Source: Sphingomonas sp. IC-11 (GTDB lineage Bacteria; Pseudomonadota; Alphaproteobacteria; Sphingomonadales; Sphingomonadaceae). Taken from it: a DNA stretch of 64,000 nucleotides. Each line of letters begins with the position of its first letter. Position 1 is the stretch's first letter. The notes under the pieces were generated by a model. It saw only the letters and a list, made by a program, of their open reading frames with translations, ran no database searches and was not told the DNA's origin. The position numbers and the translations under genes were made by a program. Positions 8,810 to 25,128 of this stretch are shown in pieces. Where the stretch lies: contig NZ_JAJNDU010000002.1 of NCBI RefSeq assembly GCF_021043365.1, forward strand, positions 310,001 to 374,000. Reading direction: 5' to 3'.

Positions 8810-9862
8810 ATGGCGCAATCTCACCTCATCGCGATCCTGCCGGGAGACGGCATCGGCCCGGAAGTTACCGCTCAGGCACGGCGCGTGCTGGAGGCGCTCG
8901 ACCTTGCGGTCGCGTTCGAGGAAGCGCCAGTCGGAGGGGCGGCTTACCATCAGACCGGCAATCCGCTCCCGACGTCGACACTTGACCTGGCGCGGCGCGC
9001 GGACGCGATCCTCTTCGGCTCGGTGGGGGATCCCGCCTGCGACAACCTGGATCGGCACCTGCGACCGGAACAGGCCATTCTCGGCCTGCGCAAGGAGCTT
9101 ACCCTGTTCGCCAACCTGCGCCCGGCAAAGCTGTTCGCGGGGCTGGAGGATGCGTCCGCGCTTCGCCCGGAGGTGGCGCGAACCATCGACCTGCTGATCG
9201 TGCGCGAGCTGAACGGCGACGTTTACTTCGGCGAGAAGGGGATGCGGACGACGGAGGCTGGCCTGCGTCAAGGGTATGACCTGATGAGCTATGACGAAGG
9301 GGAGGTGCGGCGCATTGCCGTCGCCGGCTTCGAGGCGGCTCAGCGGCGGCGGGGCAAGCTGTGCTCGGTCGACAAGGCGAATGTGCTTGAGACTTCGCAA
9401 TTGTGGCGCGACGTGGTGATCGAGGTTTCGCGGCAATATCCGGATGTGGCGCTGAGCCATATGTACGTCGACAATGCAGCCATGCAGCTGGTGCGTGACC
9501 CTGGCCAGTTCGATGTGATCGTAACCGGCAACCTGTTCGGCGATATCCTGTCCGATCAGGCATCCATGTGCGTCGGCTCCATCGGCTTGCTGCCGTCCGC
9601 CTCACTCGATGAAGCCGGCAAGGGGCTGTACGAGCCGATCCACGGGTCGGCGCCCGATATTGCGGGGCAGGGCAAGGCCAATCCGTGTGCGGCGATCCTT
9701 TCCGCCGCCCTGATGCTTCGTCATTCGCTTGGCCAACCGGACGCGGCTGACCGGATCGAACAGGCGGTGGCACGCGCCTTGGCCAGCGGCAACCGAACGG
9801 CGGACCTCGGCGGCGACTGCTCGACCCAAGCAATGGGAGACGCGGTTCTGGCCGCGCTGTGA
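8810..9862 (+). CDS. leuB: 3-isopropylmalate dehydrogenase
   Basis: Leucine biosynthesis enzyme of 350 aa that oxidatively decarboxylates 3-isopropylmalate with NAD+. The family fold is clear: [12 protein letters not shown] at the N-terminus, NLRPAKLF at about residue 102, [13 protein letters not shown] at about 132, the metal/substrate motif [10 protein letters not shown] at about 220 and the isocitrate/isopropylmalate dehydrogenase signature [24 protein letters not shown] at about 241-264. The ATG at 8810 is preferred; an in-frame GTG two codons earlier at 8804 is possible and neither has a clear ribosome-binding site. The stop overlaps the next gene's GTG. Confidence 0.95.
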   Translation: MAQSHLIAILPGDGIGPEVTAQARRVLEALDLAVAFEEAPVGGAAYHQTGNPLPTSTLDLARRADAILFGSVGDPACDNLDRHLRPEQAILGLRKELTLFANLRPAKLFAGLEDASALRPEVARTIDLLIVRELNGDVYFGEKGMRTTEAGLRQGYDLMSYDEGEVRRIAVAGFEAAQRRRGKLCSVDKANVLETSQLWRDVVIEVSRQYPDVALSHMYVDNAAMQLVRDPGQFDVIVTGNLFGDILSDQASMCVGSIGLLPSASLDEAGKGLYEPIHGSAPDIAGQGKANPCAAILSAALMLRHSLGQPDAADRIEQAVARALASGNRTADLGGDCSTQAMGDAVLAAL

Positions 9863-10959
9863 GCGATCCGCTCGAGCTGGCGATCGTCATCCCGACGTTC
9901 AACGAGCGGGCCAATGTGCCGTTGCTCGTGGCCAGGCTGGAGCAGGCGCTGGCGGGCACGAGATGGGAAGCCATTTTCGTCGACGATGACAGCCCGGATG
10001 GCACGGCCGATGCTGCTCGCGAAATCGCGCGGCGGGACCCACGCGTCCGGGTGATCCAGCGCATCGGGCGGCGCGGATTGGCAACGGCCTGTATCGAAGG
10101 GATGTGCGCCACGGCGGCGCCGTTGGTGGCCGTGATCGATGGCGATCTTCAGCATGATGAAGCGATCCTGCCGCGCATGCTGCAGGCGATGCGCGAAGAC
10201 GACGCGCTGGACATCGTGATCGGCTCCCGCTTCGTGGATGGTGGCGGCACCGGCGAGTGGGACAGGGATCGCGTGGCAAAATCCGCCCTTGCGACCCGGC
10301 TGTCCCAACGCGTGCTTAACGTGGGCCTGACAGACCCGATGAGCGGCTTTTTCATGATCCGCACGCAAGCTGTCCGGACGGTGGCGCCCTGCCTTTCAGG
10401 AATCGGATTCAAGATCCTGCTCGACATCATGGCGGCGTCCGATCGCCCGTTGCGGTTCCTTGAGCTGCCGTACGTATTCCGGTGCCGGGAGCAGGGAGAG
10501 TCGAAGCTCGATCACGTGGTGGCGCTGGAATATCTGATCGCGATCTACGATCGGAAGTTCGGCAGGGTGGTGCCGGTGCGCTTCGCGATGTTTTCGGCCA
10601 TCGGCGTGATCGGCGTGCTGATCCACATGAGCGTGCTGACGCTGTTGCACCTCGGGCTCGGGGCCGCCTTTCTGGTCGGGCAGATCGTCGGAACGGTGGC
10701 GGCGATGACGTTCAACTTCTTCCTGAACAACGCGCTGACATATCGCGACCGGCGCTTGCGGGGATGGCGCCAAATGCTCGACGGATGGGTATCCTTCTGC
10801 CTCGTATGTTCCGTGGGAGCGATCGCCAATGTCGGGGTGGCAGCCTTCCTTTATGACTTCCGCTACGGTGCATGGGCTGGCTCTGCACTTGCCGGCGTGC
10901 TGGTGGGCGCCGTCTGGAACTACGCGCTTTCATCGCGCTTCACCTGGGGACGGTACTGA
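9859..10959 (+). CDS. polyprenyl-phosphate glycosyltransferase (DPM1-like GT2) fused to a GtrA-like membrane domain
   Basis: 366 aa in two parts. Residues 1-230 are a GT2 domain: [24 protein letters not shown] (the DXD-type nucleotide-sugar site), [17 protein letters not shown] and DGDLQHDE match dolichol/polyprenyl-phosphate mannose or glucose synthases. Residues about 240-366 contain four hydrophobic segments ([42 protein letters not shown] and two more) typical of the GtrA family, which is thought to move lipid-linked sugars across the membrane. The start is a GTG overlapping the leuB stop. It converges, with a 6-nt gap, on a PMT-type glycosyltransferase that would use such a lipid-linked sugar. 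The sugar is not determined. Confidence 0.88.
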   Translation: MSDPLELAIVIPTFNERANVPLLVARLEQALAGTRWEAIFVDDDSPDGTADAAREIARRDPRVRVIQRIGRRGLATACIEGMCATAAPLVAVIDGDLQHDEAILPRMLQAMREDDALDIVIGSRFVDGGGTGEWDRDRVAKSALATRLSQRVLNVGLTDPMSGFFMIRTQAVRTVAPCLSGIGFKILLDIMAASDRPLRFLELPYVFRCREQGESKLDHVVALEYLIAIYDRKFGRVVPVRFAMFSAIGVIGVLIHMSVLTLLHLGLGAAFLVGQIVGTVAAMTFNFFLNNALTYRDRRLRGWRQMLDGWVSFCLVCSVGAIANVGVAAFLYDFRYGAWAGSALAGVLVGAVWNYALSSRFTWGRY

Positions 10960-10965
10960 GGCGGC

Positions 10966-12183
10966 TCATATCCAGCTGTCGAACCACATCCACTGCCGGA
11001 ATGCGCCAGCATCGGGCAGGGCGTGGGCAGAGAGGATCGGGAAGAAGTAAATGGCGAGGCAGAGCGCCACGCCGAGCAATGCCAGATCCGCGCCCCGCAG
11101 CCGCATGCGCCAGTGATCGAGCAGCAGCACGATTGGCAGAACGATGAAGATGCTGGACGGGAAGTAATAATAATAGAAGCCGAGCGATTTGGGGATCACG
11201 GCCCAGATGCCGAGACTTGCCGTCCAAAGCGCCGCGGCGGCAAAGAAGCGCGGCGAGCCGTGGCGCACCCATCCGATCCAGCAGCCGAGCACCGCCGCGA
11301 GGCCGCCCCACATGATCGCCGGATTGCCAAGCAGCAGGATTCCGCGCTGCGCCCCATCGACCGGTTCGTAGAGATACCAGATCGGCCTGATCAGCAACGG
11401 CCAGCTCCACCAGTCTGACTGGTAGGCGTGGGGAGGAAGAACCTGGGTCTGTTTTTCGAACATCTCCAGCTGAAAGGGGATCAAGCGCGCGGGCGTCAGC
11501 GGTTCGACGGCGTAGAAGAAGGCGGGCGCGAAGGTGAGGAGATAGGCCGTCACCGAGACGGTGCCGAGCACGGCGACTGCCGGCCAGACCGATAAGCCCG
11601 GAAATCGCCGTGAATCCTGGCGTTTCAGGATGACCAGCGCCGCCGCAGCGAAGGCGACATAGGGTGCCGCCAGCCATTTGCAGCCGACTGCCAGTCCGAG
11701 CAGGACCGAGGCCGCCACCCACCGCCACCATCCGCCCGCTCGAACGGTCCAGGCGATCATCGCTATCGCGCCGGCCAGGAAGGCGAGCATGAAGCCATCC
11801 AGCATTGCGATGCGCGATTGAACATAGAGGGTGAAGTTCAGCAGTGTCAGTGCGGCGGCCACGAGAGCGGGGCGCGGGCGCCCGGTGATTTGCCAAGTGG
11901 TGGCGAACATCGCGACCACGGTCGCGCTGCCGGCGAGCGTGGACATGAAGCGCCATCCGACCGGCGTGTCGCCGAACAGCAGCATGCCGAGCGCAATCAA
12001 TGATTTGCCCAGCAGCGGATGTTCGATGTTGGCCGGGCCGGACAGAGCGATCAGCGAGCGGGCTGCCGGGACATAGTGGATCTCGTCAAAGACCAGCCGG
12101 TGCGGGACCGCGAGGCGGATCAGGAACACCGCTTCGGCCAGCGCGAACAGGAGGATGGCGAGCGGCAGCGGACGGCGCAGCAT
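10966..12183 (-). CDS. PMT/ArnT-like membrane glycosyltransferase (GT39 family)
   Basis: 405-aa integral membrane protein with about ten or more hydrophobic helices. The N-terminal loop carries FDEIHYVPAARSL and then NIEHPLLGKSLIA, the acidic and EHPP-like motifs of dolichyl-phosphate-mannose:protein mannosyltransferases. The central AMLDGFMLAFLAG matches the conserved PMT segment. It transfers a sugar from a polyprenyl-phosphate carrier to a protein or glycan at the periplasmic face. The neighbouring convergent gene encodes a DPM1-like synthase with GtrA domain, which would supply the donor. The acceptor is unknown. Confidence 0.82.
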   Translation of the reverse strand: MLRRPLPLAILLFALAEAVFLIRLAVPHRLVFDEIHYVPAARSLIALSGPANIEHPLLGKSLIALGMLLFGDTPVGWRFMSTLAGSATVVAMFATTWQITGRPRPALVAAALTLLNFTLYVQSRIAMLDGFMLAFLAGAIAMIAWTVRAGGWWRWVAASVLLGLAVGCKWLAAPYVAFAAAALVILKRQDSRRFPGLSVWPAVAVLGTVSVTAYLLTFAPAFFYAVEPLTPARLIPFQLEMFEKQTQVLPPHAYQSDWWSWPLLIRPIWYLYEPVDGAQRGILLLGNPAIMWGGLAAVLGCWIGWVRHGSPRFFAAAALWTASLGIWAVIPKSLGFYYYYFPSSIFIVLPIVLLLDHWRMRLRGADLALLGVALCLAIYFFPILSAHALPDAGAFRQWMWFDSWI

Positions 12184-12503
12184 GGGCCGTGTGCTTAGCG
12201 GGGCAGCGGGCCATGCGATAGGCGCAGGATCCAGGCGCTCTGCACGCGGACTGTCGCATCCAAGTGTCGCGCGAATGTTGAGAAAGTTGATACGGCGGCG
12301 ACGTATCGCTCAGCATTCGGCTTGCTCCGGAAAACTAGAGCGCTTTTGCCACGACGCACGGGCTGTAGGACAGCCGCGAGCGGCCGTGTCGCCAGGCGTT
12401 TGCGTATTCGGCACGCCGCGGCGCCCCTTAGAGTCTGCTCCCGCGACGTACGCCGGGGGAGGATAACCTTGAAAGCCAAGCAGTATTGGCCGAAAGCGGC
12501 GTC
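12184..12503. other. intergenic region between divergent PMT-like gene and metZ
   Basis: 320 nt without a convincing protein gene other than the short leader frame listed separately. I looked for SAM-II/SAM-V riboswitch signatures because these often precede alphaproteobacterial met genes, and did not find them. The 17-mer AATGTTGAGAAAGTTGA occurs at 12274-12290 and again at 44398-44414. Confidence 0.6.
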
Positions 12504-12507
12504 ATGA
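12469..12507 (+). CDS. possible 12-codon leader ORF upstream of metZ
   Basis: A TTG at 12469 lies 6-7 nt after a strong purine-rich ribosome-binding site (GGGGGAGG, about 12455-12462). It opens a 12-codon frame (MKAKQYWPKAAS) whose TGA at 12505-12507 overlaps the metZ ATG at 12504. The metZ ATG itself has no good ribosome-binding site, so ribosomes may reach it through this leader. This is speculative and rests only on spacing. Confidence 0.3.
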   Translation: MKAKQYWPKAAS

Positions 12508-13712
12508 AACGTCGTACCGGACAAGATCGCGCGATCACCGACAGCTGGCGCCCCGCTACTCGTGCGATCCGCGGCGGAACCGTGCGCACGGAGTTCGGAG
12601 AGACATCCGAGGCGATCTTCGTCACCTCCGGCTATACCTACGATTGCGCCGGTGACGCCGCCGCGCGGTTCGCCGGCGAGCAGGAGGGAATGACTTATTC
12701 CCGGCTGCAGAACCCGACGGTGGAGATGCTGGAACATCGCATCGCCATTCTGGAAGGGGCGGAGGCGTGTCGCACCATGGCGAGCGGCATGGCGGCGATG
12801 ACGGCCGTGCTGCTGAGCCAGTTGCAGGCTGGCGACCATGTTGTTGCCGGGCGCGCTGCCTTCGGATCGTGCCGCTGGCTGGTCGACAACCTACTGCCCA
12901 AGTTCGGCATCGCGACGACCGTGGTGGACGCACGCGATCCGCAGGCGTTCGAGGATGCGGTTCGCCCTGAAACGAAGGTGTTCTTCTTCGAAACGCCGGC
13001 GAACCCGACGATGGACGTCGTGGACCTGAAGGCGGTGTGCAGCATTGCGCGCGAGCGCGGGATCACCAGTGTGGTCGACAATGCCTTTGCCACCCCGGCA
13101 CTGCAGCGCCCGCTGGAGTTCGGCGCGGATGTGACCGCCTATTCCGCCACGAAGATGATGGACGGACAGGGCCGTGTACTGGCCGGCGCGGTTTGCGGAA
13201 CCAAGGATTTCATCGAGAACACCTTGCTGCCCTTCACGCGCAACACCGGACCGACGCTGTCGCCGTTCAATGCGTGGGTAGTGCTGAAGGGGTTGGAAAC
13301 GCTGGACCTGAGGATCCGGCGCCAGTCTGAGAACGCCGTGAAGGTCGCGACCTTCCTTGAAGGCCGGGTTCCGACGGTGTTGTACCCCGGCCTGCCCAGC
13401 CATCCGCAGCATGATCTGGCGATGAGCCAGATGGAGGCGGCAGGCCCAATCTTCGCCGTCCTGCTGGATGGGGGACGTCAACAGGCACACGGGCTGCTCG
13501 ATGCTCTGGAACTGATCGACATTTCGAACAACATCGGCGATTCTCGATCCCTGATGACTCATCCCGCCTCCACGACCCACAATTCTGTCACGCCGGAAAA
13601 GCGTGAGGAAATGGGCGTGACCGAAGGCATGTTGCGCCTGAACGTCGGGCTGGAGGATCCGCAGGATCTGATCGAGGATCTTGACCGCGCATTACGCAAG
13701 GTCGGCTTGTGA
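12504..13712 (+). CDS. metZ: O-succinylhomoserine sulfhydrylase (PLP-dependent)
   Basis: 402-aa Cys/Met-metabolism PLP enzyme, predicted to make homocysteine from O-succinylhomoserine and sulfide. The N-terminus RPATRAIRGGTVRTEFGETSEAIFVTSGY and MTYSRLQNPTVEMLE are typical of MetZ. The PLP-lysine motif reads ADVTAYSATKMMDGQGRVLAGAV (Lys at about residue 218), and the C-terminal SLMTHPASTTH is the family signature. The ATG at 12504 starts the conserved sequence; a TTG at 12486 in frame is possible. Its stop overlaps the GTG of apaG. MetZ and cystathionine gamma-synthase are close relatives, and the MetZ call rests on these sequence features. Confidence 0.9.
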   Translation: MKRRTGQDRAITDSWRPATRAIRGGTVRTEFGETSEAIFVTSGYTYDCAGDAAARFAGEQEGMTYSRLQNPTVEMLEHRIAILEGAEACRTMASGMAAMTAVLLSQLQAGDHVVAGRAAFGSCRWLVDNLLPKFGIATTVVDARDPQAFEDAVRPETKVFFFETPANPTMDVVDLKAVCSIARERGITSVVDNAFATPALQRPLEFGADVTAYSATKMMDGQGRVLAGAVCGTKDFIENTLLPFTRNTGPTLSPFNAWVVLKGLETLDLRIRRQSENAVKVATFLEGRVPTVLYPGLPSHPQHDLAMSQMEAAGPIFAVLLDGGRQQAHGLLDALELIDISNNIGDSRSLMTHPASTTHNSVTPEKREEMGVTEGMLRLNVGLEDPQDLIEDLDRALRKVGL

Positions 13713-14119
13713 AGGCCTTTTTCCCCTCGTCAGAAACGACGCGGGGAGTCACCGTGCGTGTTTCGGTGAGCTATTTGCCCGAACAATCGGAACCCGCGCG
13801 CGGACGTTGGTTCTGGGCGTATCACATCCGGATCGAGAATGACGGGCCGCAGGCCGTACAGCTGCTGACTCGGCACTGGATCATCACCGACGGGCGCGGC
13901 GCCCGTCATTCGGTGGAAGGCGAAGGGGTGGTCGGCGAGCAGCCGCTGATCGCGCCGGGCGCCAGTTATGATTATGTATCCGGCTGCCCATTAGCGACGC
14001 CGTTGGGATCGATGCAGGGCAGCTATCGCATGGTCGATGCCGCTGGCATGACCTTTGATGTCGCGATCCCGAAGTTCGCGCTGGTCGCTCCAGCCGTGAC
14101 CGGGGGAGAGCGCGGCTGA
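13709..14119 (+). CDS. apaG: ApaG family protein
   Basis: 136-aa protein of the ApaG fibronectin-III-like family. Characteristic segments are TRGVTVRVSVSYLPEQS, FWAYHIRIENDG, LLTRHWIITDGRG and VVGEQPLIAPGASYDYVSGCPLATPLGSM, all in the usual order. The molecular role is not established; members were linked to cobalt/magnesium phenotypes in enterics. The GTG start overlaps the metZ stop (GTGA), so the two are coupled, an arrangement commonly seen in sphingomonads. Confidence 0.93.
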   Translation: MKAFFPSSETTRGVTVRVSVSYLPEQSEPARGRWFWAYHIRIENDGPQAVQLLTRHWIITDGRGARHSVEGEGVVGEQPLIAPGASYDYVSGCPLATPLGSMQGSYRMVDAAGMTFDVAIPKFALVAPAVTGGERG

Positions 14120-14225
14120 GCACGGTCGCTTGCGGGCGACGCCATAGCGCGGCATGGCATGCGACCATGGTGAACAGCCGCCCCACTATCCCCGCTGGAT
14201 CGTTCCGCCTTATGGCAGGTGCCAG

Positions 14226-15017
14226 GTGAAGCGTACGCATCTTCCGCTGAACGGGCTGCGCGTGCTGGACGCGGCCGCCCGCCATCTGTCCTTCACCCGC
14301 GCTGCCGACGAACTGGCGGTGACGCCGGCTGCCGTCGGCCAGCAGGTGCGGGCGCTGGAGGATACCCTTGGCGTTGTCCTGTTTCGCCGCACCACCAAGG
14401 GTCTGGAGCTGACGCCAGAAGGAGAGGCCGGCCTTTCCGCGCTCCGCAACGGTTTTCTCCAGTTCGAGGAAGCGGTGCGCGCGATGCAGGCGGGGCAATC
14501 GTCCAAGTCGCTGACCATTGCGGCGCCCCGCGATCTTACGGAAAAGTGGCTCTTGCCGCGGCTGGCAACCATTGCGCAGCGCGACAGCGACCTGCGCTTC
14601 GTGCTGGTCACGGCCGACGCGCCGCCGGATTTCACCGAAGCCAATCTGGACCTCGCCATCACCTGGGGCGAAGGTCCGGGAGCGCATGAGGGCGAAGCGA
14701 TCGAAAGCGAAGGTATGGTAACGGTGGAGCGCCCCGGCGGCGGCGCACCGGCGCTGATCGCATGGCCGGGGGATGGCATGGACGATGCGGCAGCGCTGGT
14801 CCGCGTGGGTGACGCTGGCCTGGCGCTCGATGCCGCGGCGCGCGGGCTTGGCCGCGCAACCGTGCCCGAACTGCTGGCCGCCAATGATATCGCCGCCGGG
14901 AAGGTGGTGATGGTGGGCGAGCCGCGTCCGTCTCGCCTCGGCTTCTGGCTGGTCGCGCCGCTGCCGCAATGGCGCCAGCAAAAGGTGCAGTCGCTGGTCG
15001 AGGCGCTGGCAGGTTGA
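14226..15017 (+). CDS. LysR-family transcriptional regulator, GcvA-like
   Basis: 263-aa LysR-type regulator. I chose the GTG at 14226 because the conserved GcvA-group N-terminus (KRTHLPLNGLRVLDAAARHLSFTRAADEL) begins there; an in-frame ATG at 14154 would add 24 unconserved residues. The winged helix-turn-helix spans about residues 10-65, with VTPAAVGQQVRALEDTLGVVLFRRT. The rest is a periplasmic-binding-type effector domain, with SKSLTIAAPRDLTEKWLLPRL beginning the first half. Effector and targets are unknown. It lies downstream of metZ-apaG on the same strand with a gap of about 100 nt. Confidence 0.9.
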   Translation: MKRTHLPLNGLRVLDAAARHLSFTRAADELAVTPAAVGQQVRALEDTLGVVLFRRTTKGLELTPEGEAGLSALRNGFLQFEEAVRAMQAGQSSKSLTIAAPRDLTEKWLLPRLATIAQRDSDLRFVLVTADAPPDFTEANLDLAITWGEGPGAHEGEAIESEGMVTVERPGGGAPALIAWPGDGMDDAAALVRVGDAGLALDAAARGLGRATVPELLAANDIAAGKVVMVGEPRPSRLGFWLVAPLPQWRQQKVQSLVEALAG

Positions 15018-15024
15018 GGCGCGC

Positions 15025-15558
15025 ATGAGGGCGGAACCCTTCGAAAGCGAGCGGCTGACGATGCGGGCGCCCACGACGGACGACGCACCGGCCCTGTTTG
15101 AGGCCTATCGCGATCCGCGAGTGATGCGTTTCTGGTCCAGCCCGCCGCACGGCTCGGTCGCGGAAACTGTCGCCTATGTGACCCCTCACGCTGGCGACCA
15201 GTGGCGGCAGTGGGTGATCGTGGAGAAGGCAAGCGGCCGCGCGATCGGCACGCTGGCCGCAGGCGAACGGCGCCGTGGCGTAATGGAAGTCGGCTATCTC
15301 CTTTCCGCCGCCGCCTCCGGCCGCGGCTTTGCGCGCGAAGCCGTGAGTGCGCTTATTGACTTGCTGTTCGCGCAGGGCGCACGCCGCGTGTTTGCCGATA
15401 CCGACCCGGATAATGCCCGGTCGATCGCGCTGTTGGTGGATCTCGGCTTTCAACGTGAGGGCTTGCTGCGCGCGGAGTGGGAGACGCACATCGGCGTGCG
15501 CGACAGCGTAATCTGGGGCTTGCTGCGCGACGAATGGCGAGGGAAGCCAGCGCGTTGA
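15025..15558 (+). CDS. GNAT family N-acetyltransferase (RimJ/RimL-like)
   Basis: 177-aa GNAT enzyme of the RimJ/RimL group. Visible traits are ESERLTMRAPTTDDAPALFEAYRDPRVMRFW at the N-terminus, the acetyl-CoA-binding motif A region (VGYLLSAAASGRGFAREAVSALIDLLF) and the C-terminal VFADTDPDNARSIALLVDLGFQREG. Members acetylate protein N-termini or small molecules including antibiotics; the substrate here is unknown. It starts 8 nt after the LysR-type gene, suggesting co-transcription. Confidence 0.9.
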   Translation: MRAEPFESERLTMRAPTTDDAPALFEAYRDPRVMRFWSSPPHGSVAETVAYVTPHAGDQWRQWVIVEKASGRAIGTLAAGERRRGVMEVGYLLSAAASGRGFAREAVSALIDLLFAQGARRVFADTDPDNARSIALLVDLGFQREGLLRAEWETHIGVRDSVIWGLLRDEWRGKPAR

Positions 15559-15988
15559 GCGTTCACACGCCTGCGGGGGTTCTGGGGCGATGTTTCCGAC
15601 AACCGTCAGTTAGCGGCACTGGAACACACCTCCGGGAGGGCGGGCCTTACCCAATTCGAGCGACGGCAGGCGGCCTCTCGCGACAAGCGCGGTAATTGCA
15701 TCCGCCATCCCGTCGCATCTGCCCTGACGCCGACGCCTTTCCTTAGAGCGCCAAGTGCGCTTGTGGCGGGCTGGCGCTCACGTCGACGTACTTCAGGAAG
15801 GCTCCTACGGAGAGCTGTTGCCGAACCCAGGCGTTCGTTCAGTCTCCGGAAAGTAGCCTCATGACGTCGCTCCGGCCGCACTGCCGGTGCCCTGTGCCGT
15901 CGTGTTCAGCGAATGGCGCCTGCCTGCTTCTGGCATCTGATTGAACCGGCTAGCGGCAGAGCCGGCAGCCTGATCTCGCGACAGAAAC
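15559..15988. other. 430-nt intergenic region, no gene identified
   Basis: Lies between convergent GNAT and rpoC genes. Short open frames here (for example 15606-15881 on the minus strand) have Arg-rich, low-complexity composition and no ribosome-binding site, and I do not accept them. Apart from the rpoC terminator at its right end, nothing recognisable is present. Confidence 0.6.
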
Positions 15989-16020
15989 AAAAAGCCCCGC
16001 CGGATCGCTCCGGCGGGGCT
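15989..16020 (-). terminator. intrinsic terminator of rpoBC
   Basis: 12-bp perfect stem (15993-16004 with 16009-16020, AGCCCCGCCGGA/TCCGGCGGGGCT) with a GCGA loop on the transcript strand. In the minus direction it is followed by five T residues (plus-strand A at 15989-15993). It lies 28 nt beyond the rpoC stop. Confidence 0.9.
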
Positions 16021-16048
16021 GATTGCATCAGGCTTATCCTGGCGACGA

Positions 16049-20326
<4,278 letters not shown>

Positions 20327-20340
20327 TTTTCTACCTCTTC

Positions 20341-20364
20341 CCCCTCCCGCGCGGGCGGGAGGGG
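20341..20364. repeat. GC-rich palindrome in rpoB-rpoC spacer
   Basis: A 10-bp perfect stem (CCCCTCCCGC at 20341-20350 with GCGGGAGGGG at 20355-20364) and a 4-nt loop lies about 15 nt before the rpoC start codon on the minus strand. No T-run follows, so it is unlikely to be a terminator. It resembles dispersed CCCTCCCG-type palindromes. Confidence 0.6.
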
Positions 20365-20400
20365 CTAGGGGAGGGATGGTCGATCGTCGGAGCGGTGCGG

Positions 20401-24555
<4,155 letters not shown>

Positions 24556-24595
24556 GTAGCTGTCTGCCTTGGTCTAATTCGTCCGGGCGCAGGAC

Positions 24596-24658
24596 AAGAC
24601 GCCAAAAGGCCGCTCGTTCTGTGTCTTACGGACACAAACGGCAGCCTTGAAGCGTCTT
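24596..24658 (-). promoter_or_regulatory. long imperfect hairpin in the rpoB leader
   Basis: Nested pairing in the untranslated leader of rpoB: AAGACGC 24596-24602 with GCGTCTT 24652-24658; AAGGC 24606-24610 with GCCTT 24644-24648; CGTT 24615-24618 with AACG 24637-24640; TGTGTC 24620-24625 with GACACA 24631-24636. The apical loop is 5 nt (24626-24630). No T-run follows in the minus direction, so it looks like a cis-acting RNA structure and not a terminator. Confidence 0.55.
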
Positions 24659-24734
24659 ATGAAACCACCGACTTCCATCCGTTCGACACGGTGCGCGAGG
24701 CCATGCCATTTCCCGAAGCTGTGGTGATGGAGCG

Positions 24735-24763
24735 GATATAGGAGCCGTGTTGGATCGCGTCAA
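24735..24763 (-). promoter_or_regulatory. sigma-70-type promoter for rpoBC
   Basis: On the minus strand a -35 TTGACG (plus coordinates 24758-24763) and a -10 TATATC (24735-24740) are separated by exactly 17 nt. Predicted transcription would start near 24728, giving a leader of about 170 nt before rpoB. Confidence 0.6.
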
Positions 24764-25128
24764 CCACGCATCCAACAGCGGCCCCATGCTGAGTCCGCGA
24801 AAAGGAAAGGGGCAGCCGTAGGGGGGGGGGCGGCCGTGGCCGCCCGCACTGCACGACTGGAGGTGCATCGGCCGCTGCGCGGAGAAGATCGGCCTCGCGT
24901 GCCCGGGCGCCGGCCAGCGGACAAGTGCGAGAGGCGCAAGAGAAGTAGCCGGGGCGCCGGCGTGCAGTGGCCGGTTGATCCGCGAGCCCCGGCAGGATTA
25001 TCGCCAGTCGCTTCAGCCGTGACTTCAGCGCGAGCCGGAGGCGGGATGCTCGACCGCGTGCTGCCGGCCTGAGCGTCGCCGATCATCCAGCCGGGTGCGA
25101 CAGTCGGGGCGGCGTGGGAGATGCTGGA
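24764..25128. other. intergenic region between rpoB promoter and CocE-type hydrolase
   Basis: 365 nt with no accepted gene. A 78-codon plus-strand frame (24836-25072) is Arg/Pro-rich with no ribosome-binding site and is rejected. A run of ten G residues occurs at 24821-24830, next to an inverted repeat GCGGCCGTGGCCGC (24830-24843). Confidence 0.6.

Noticed and set aside
12184..12503. SAM-II/SAM-V riboswitch upstream of metZ
   Set aside because: The conserved GGTGATTTG, GCCACGTTAA and GCTAAA elements are not present in the 320 nt before metZ.
15606..15881. 91-codon minus-strand frame in the GNAT-rpoC gap
   Set aside because: No ribosome-binding site, no recognisable domain, Arg-rich composition.
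24836..25072. 78-codon plus-strand frame upstream of the CocE-type gene
   Set aside because: Arg/Pro/Gly-rich composition typical of random high-GC frames and no ribosome-binding site.
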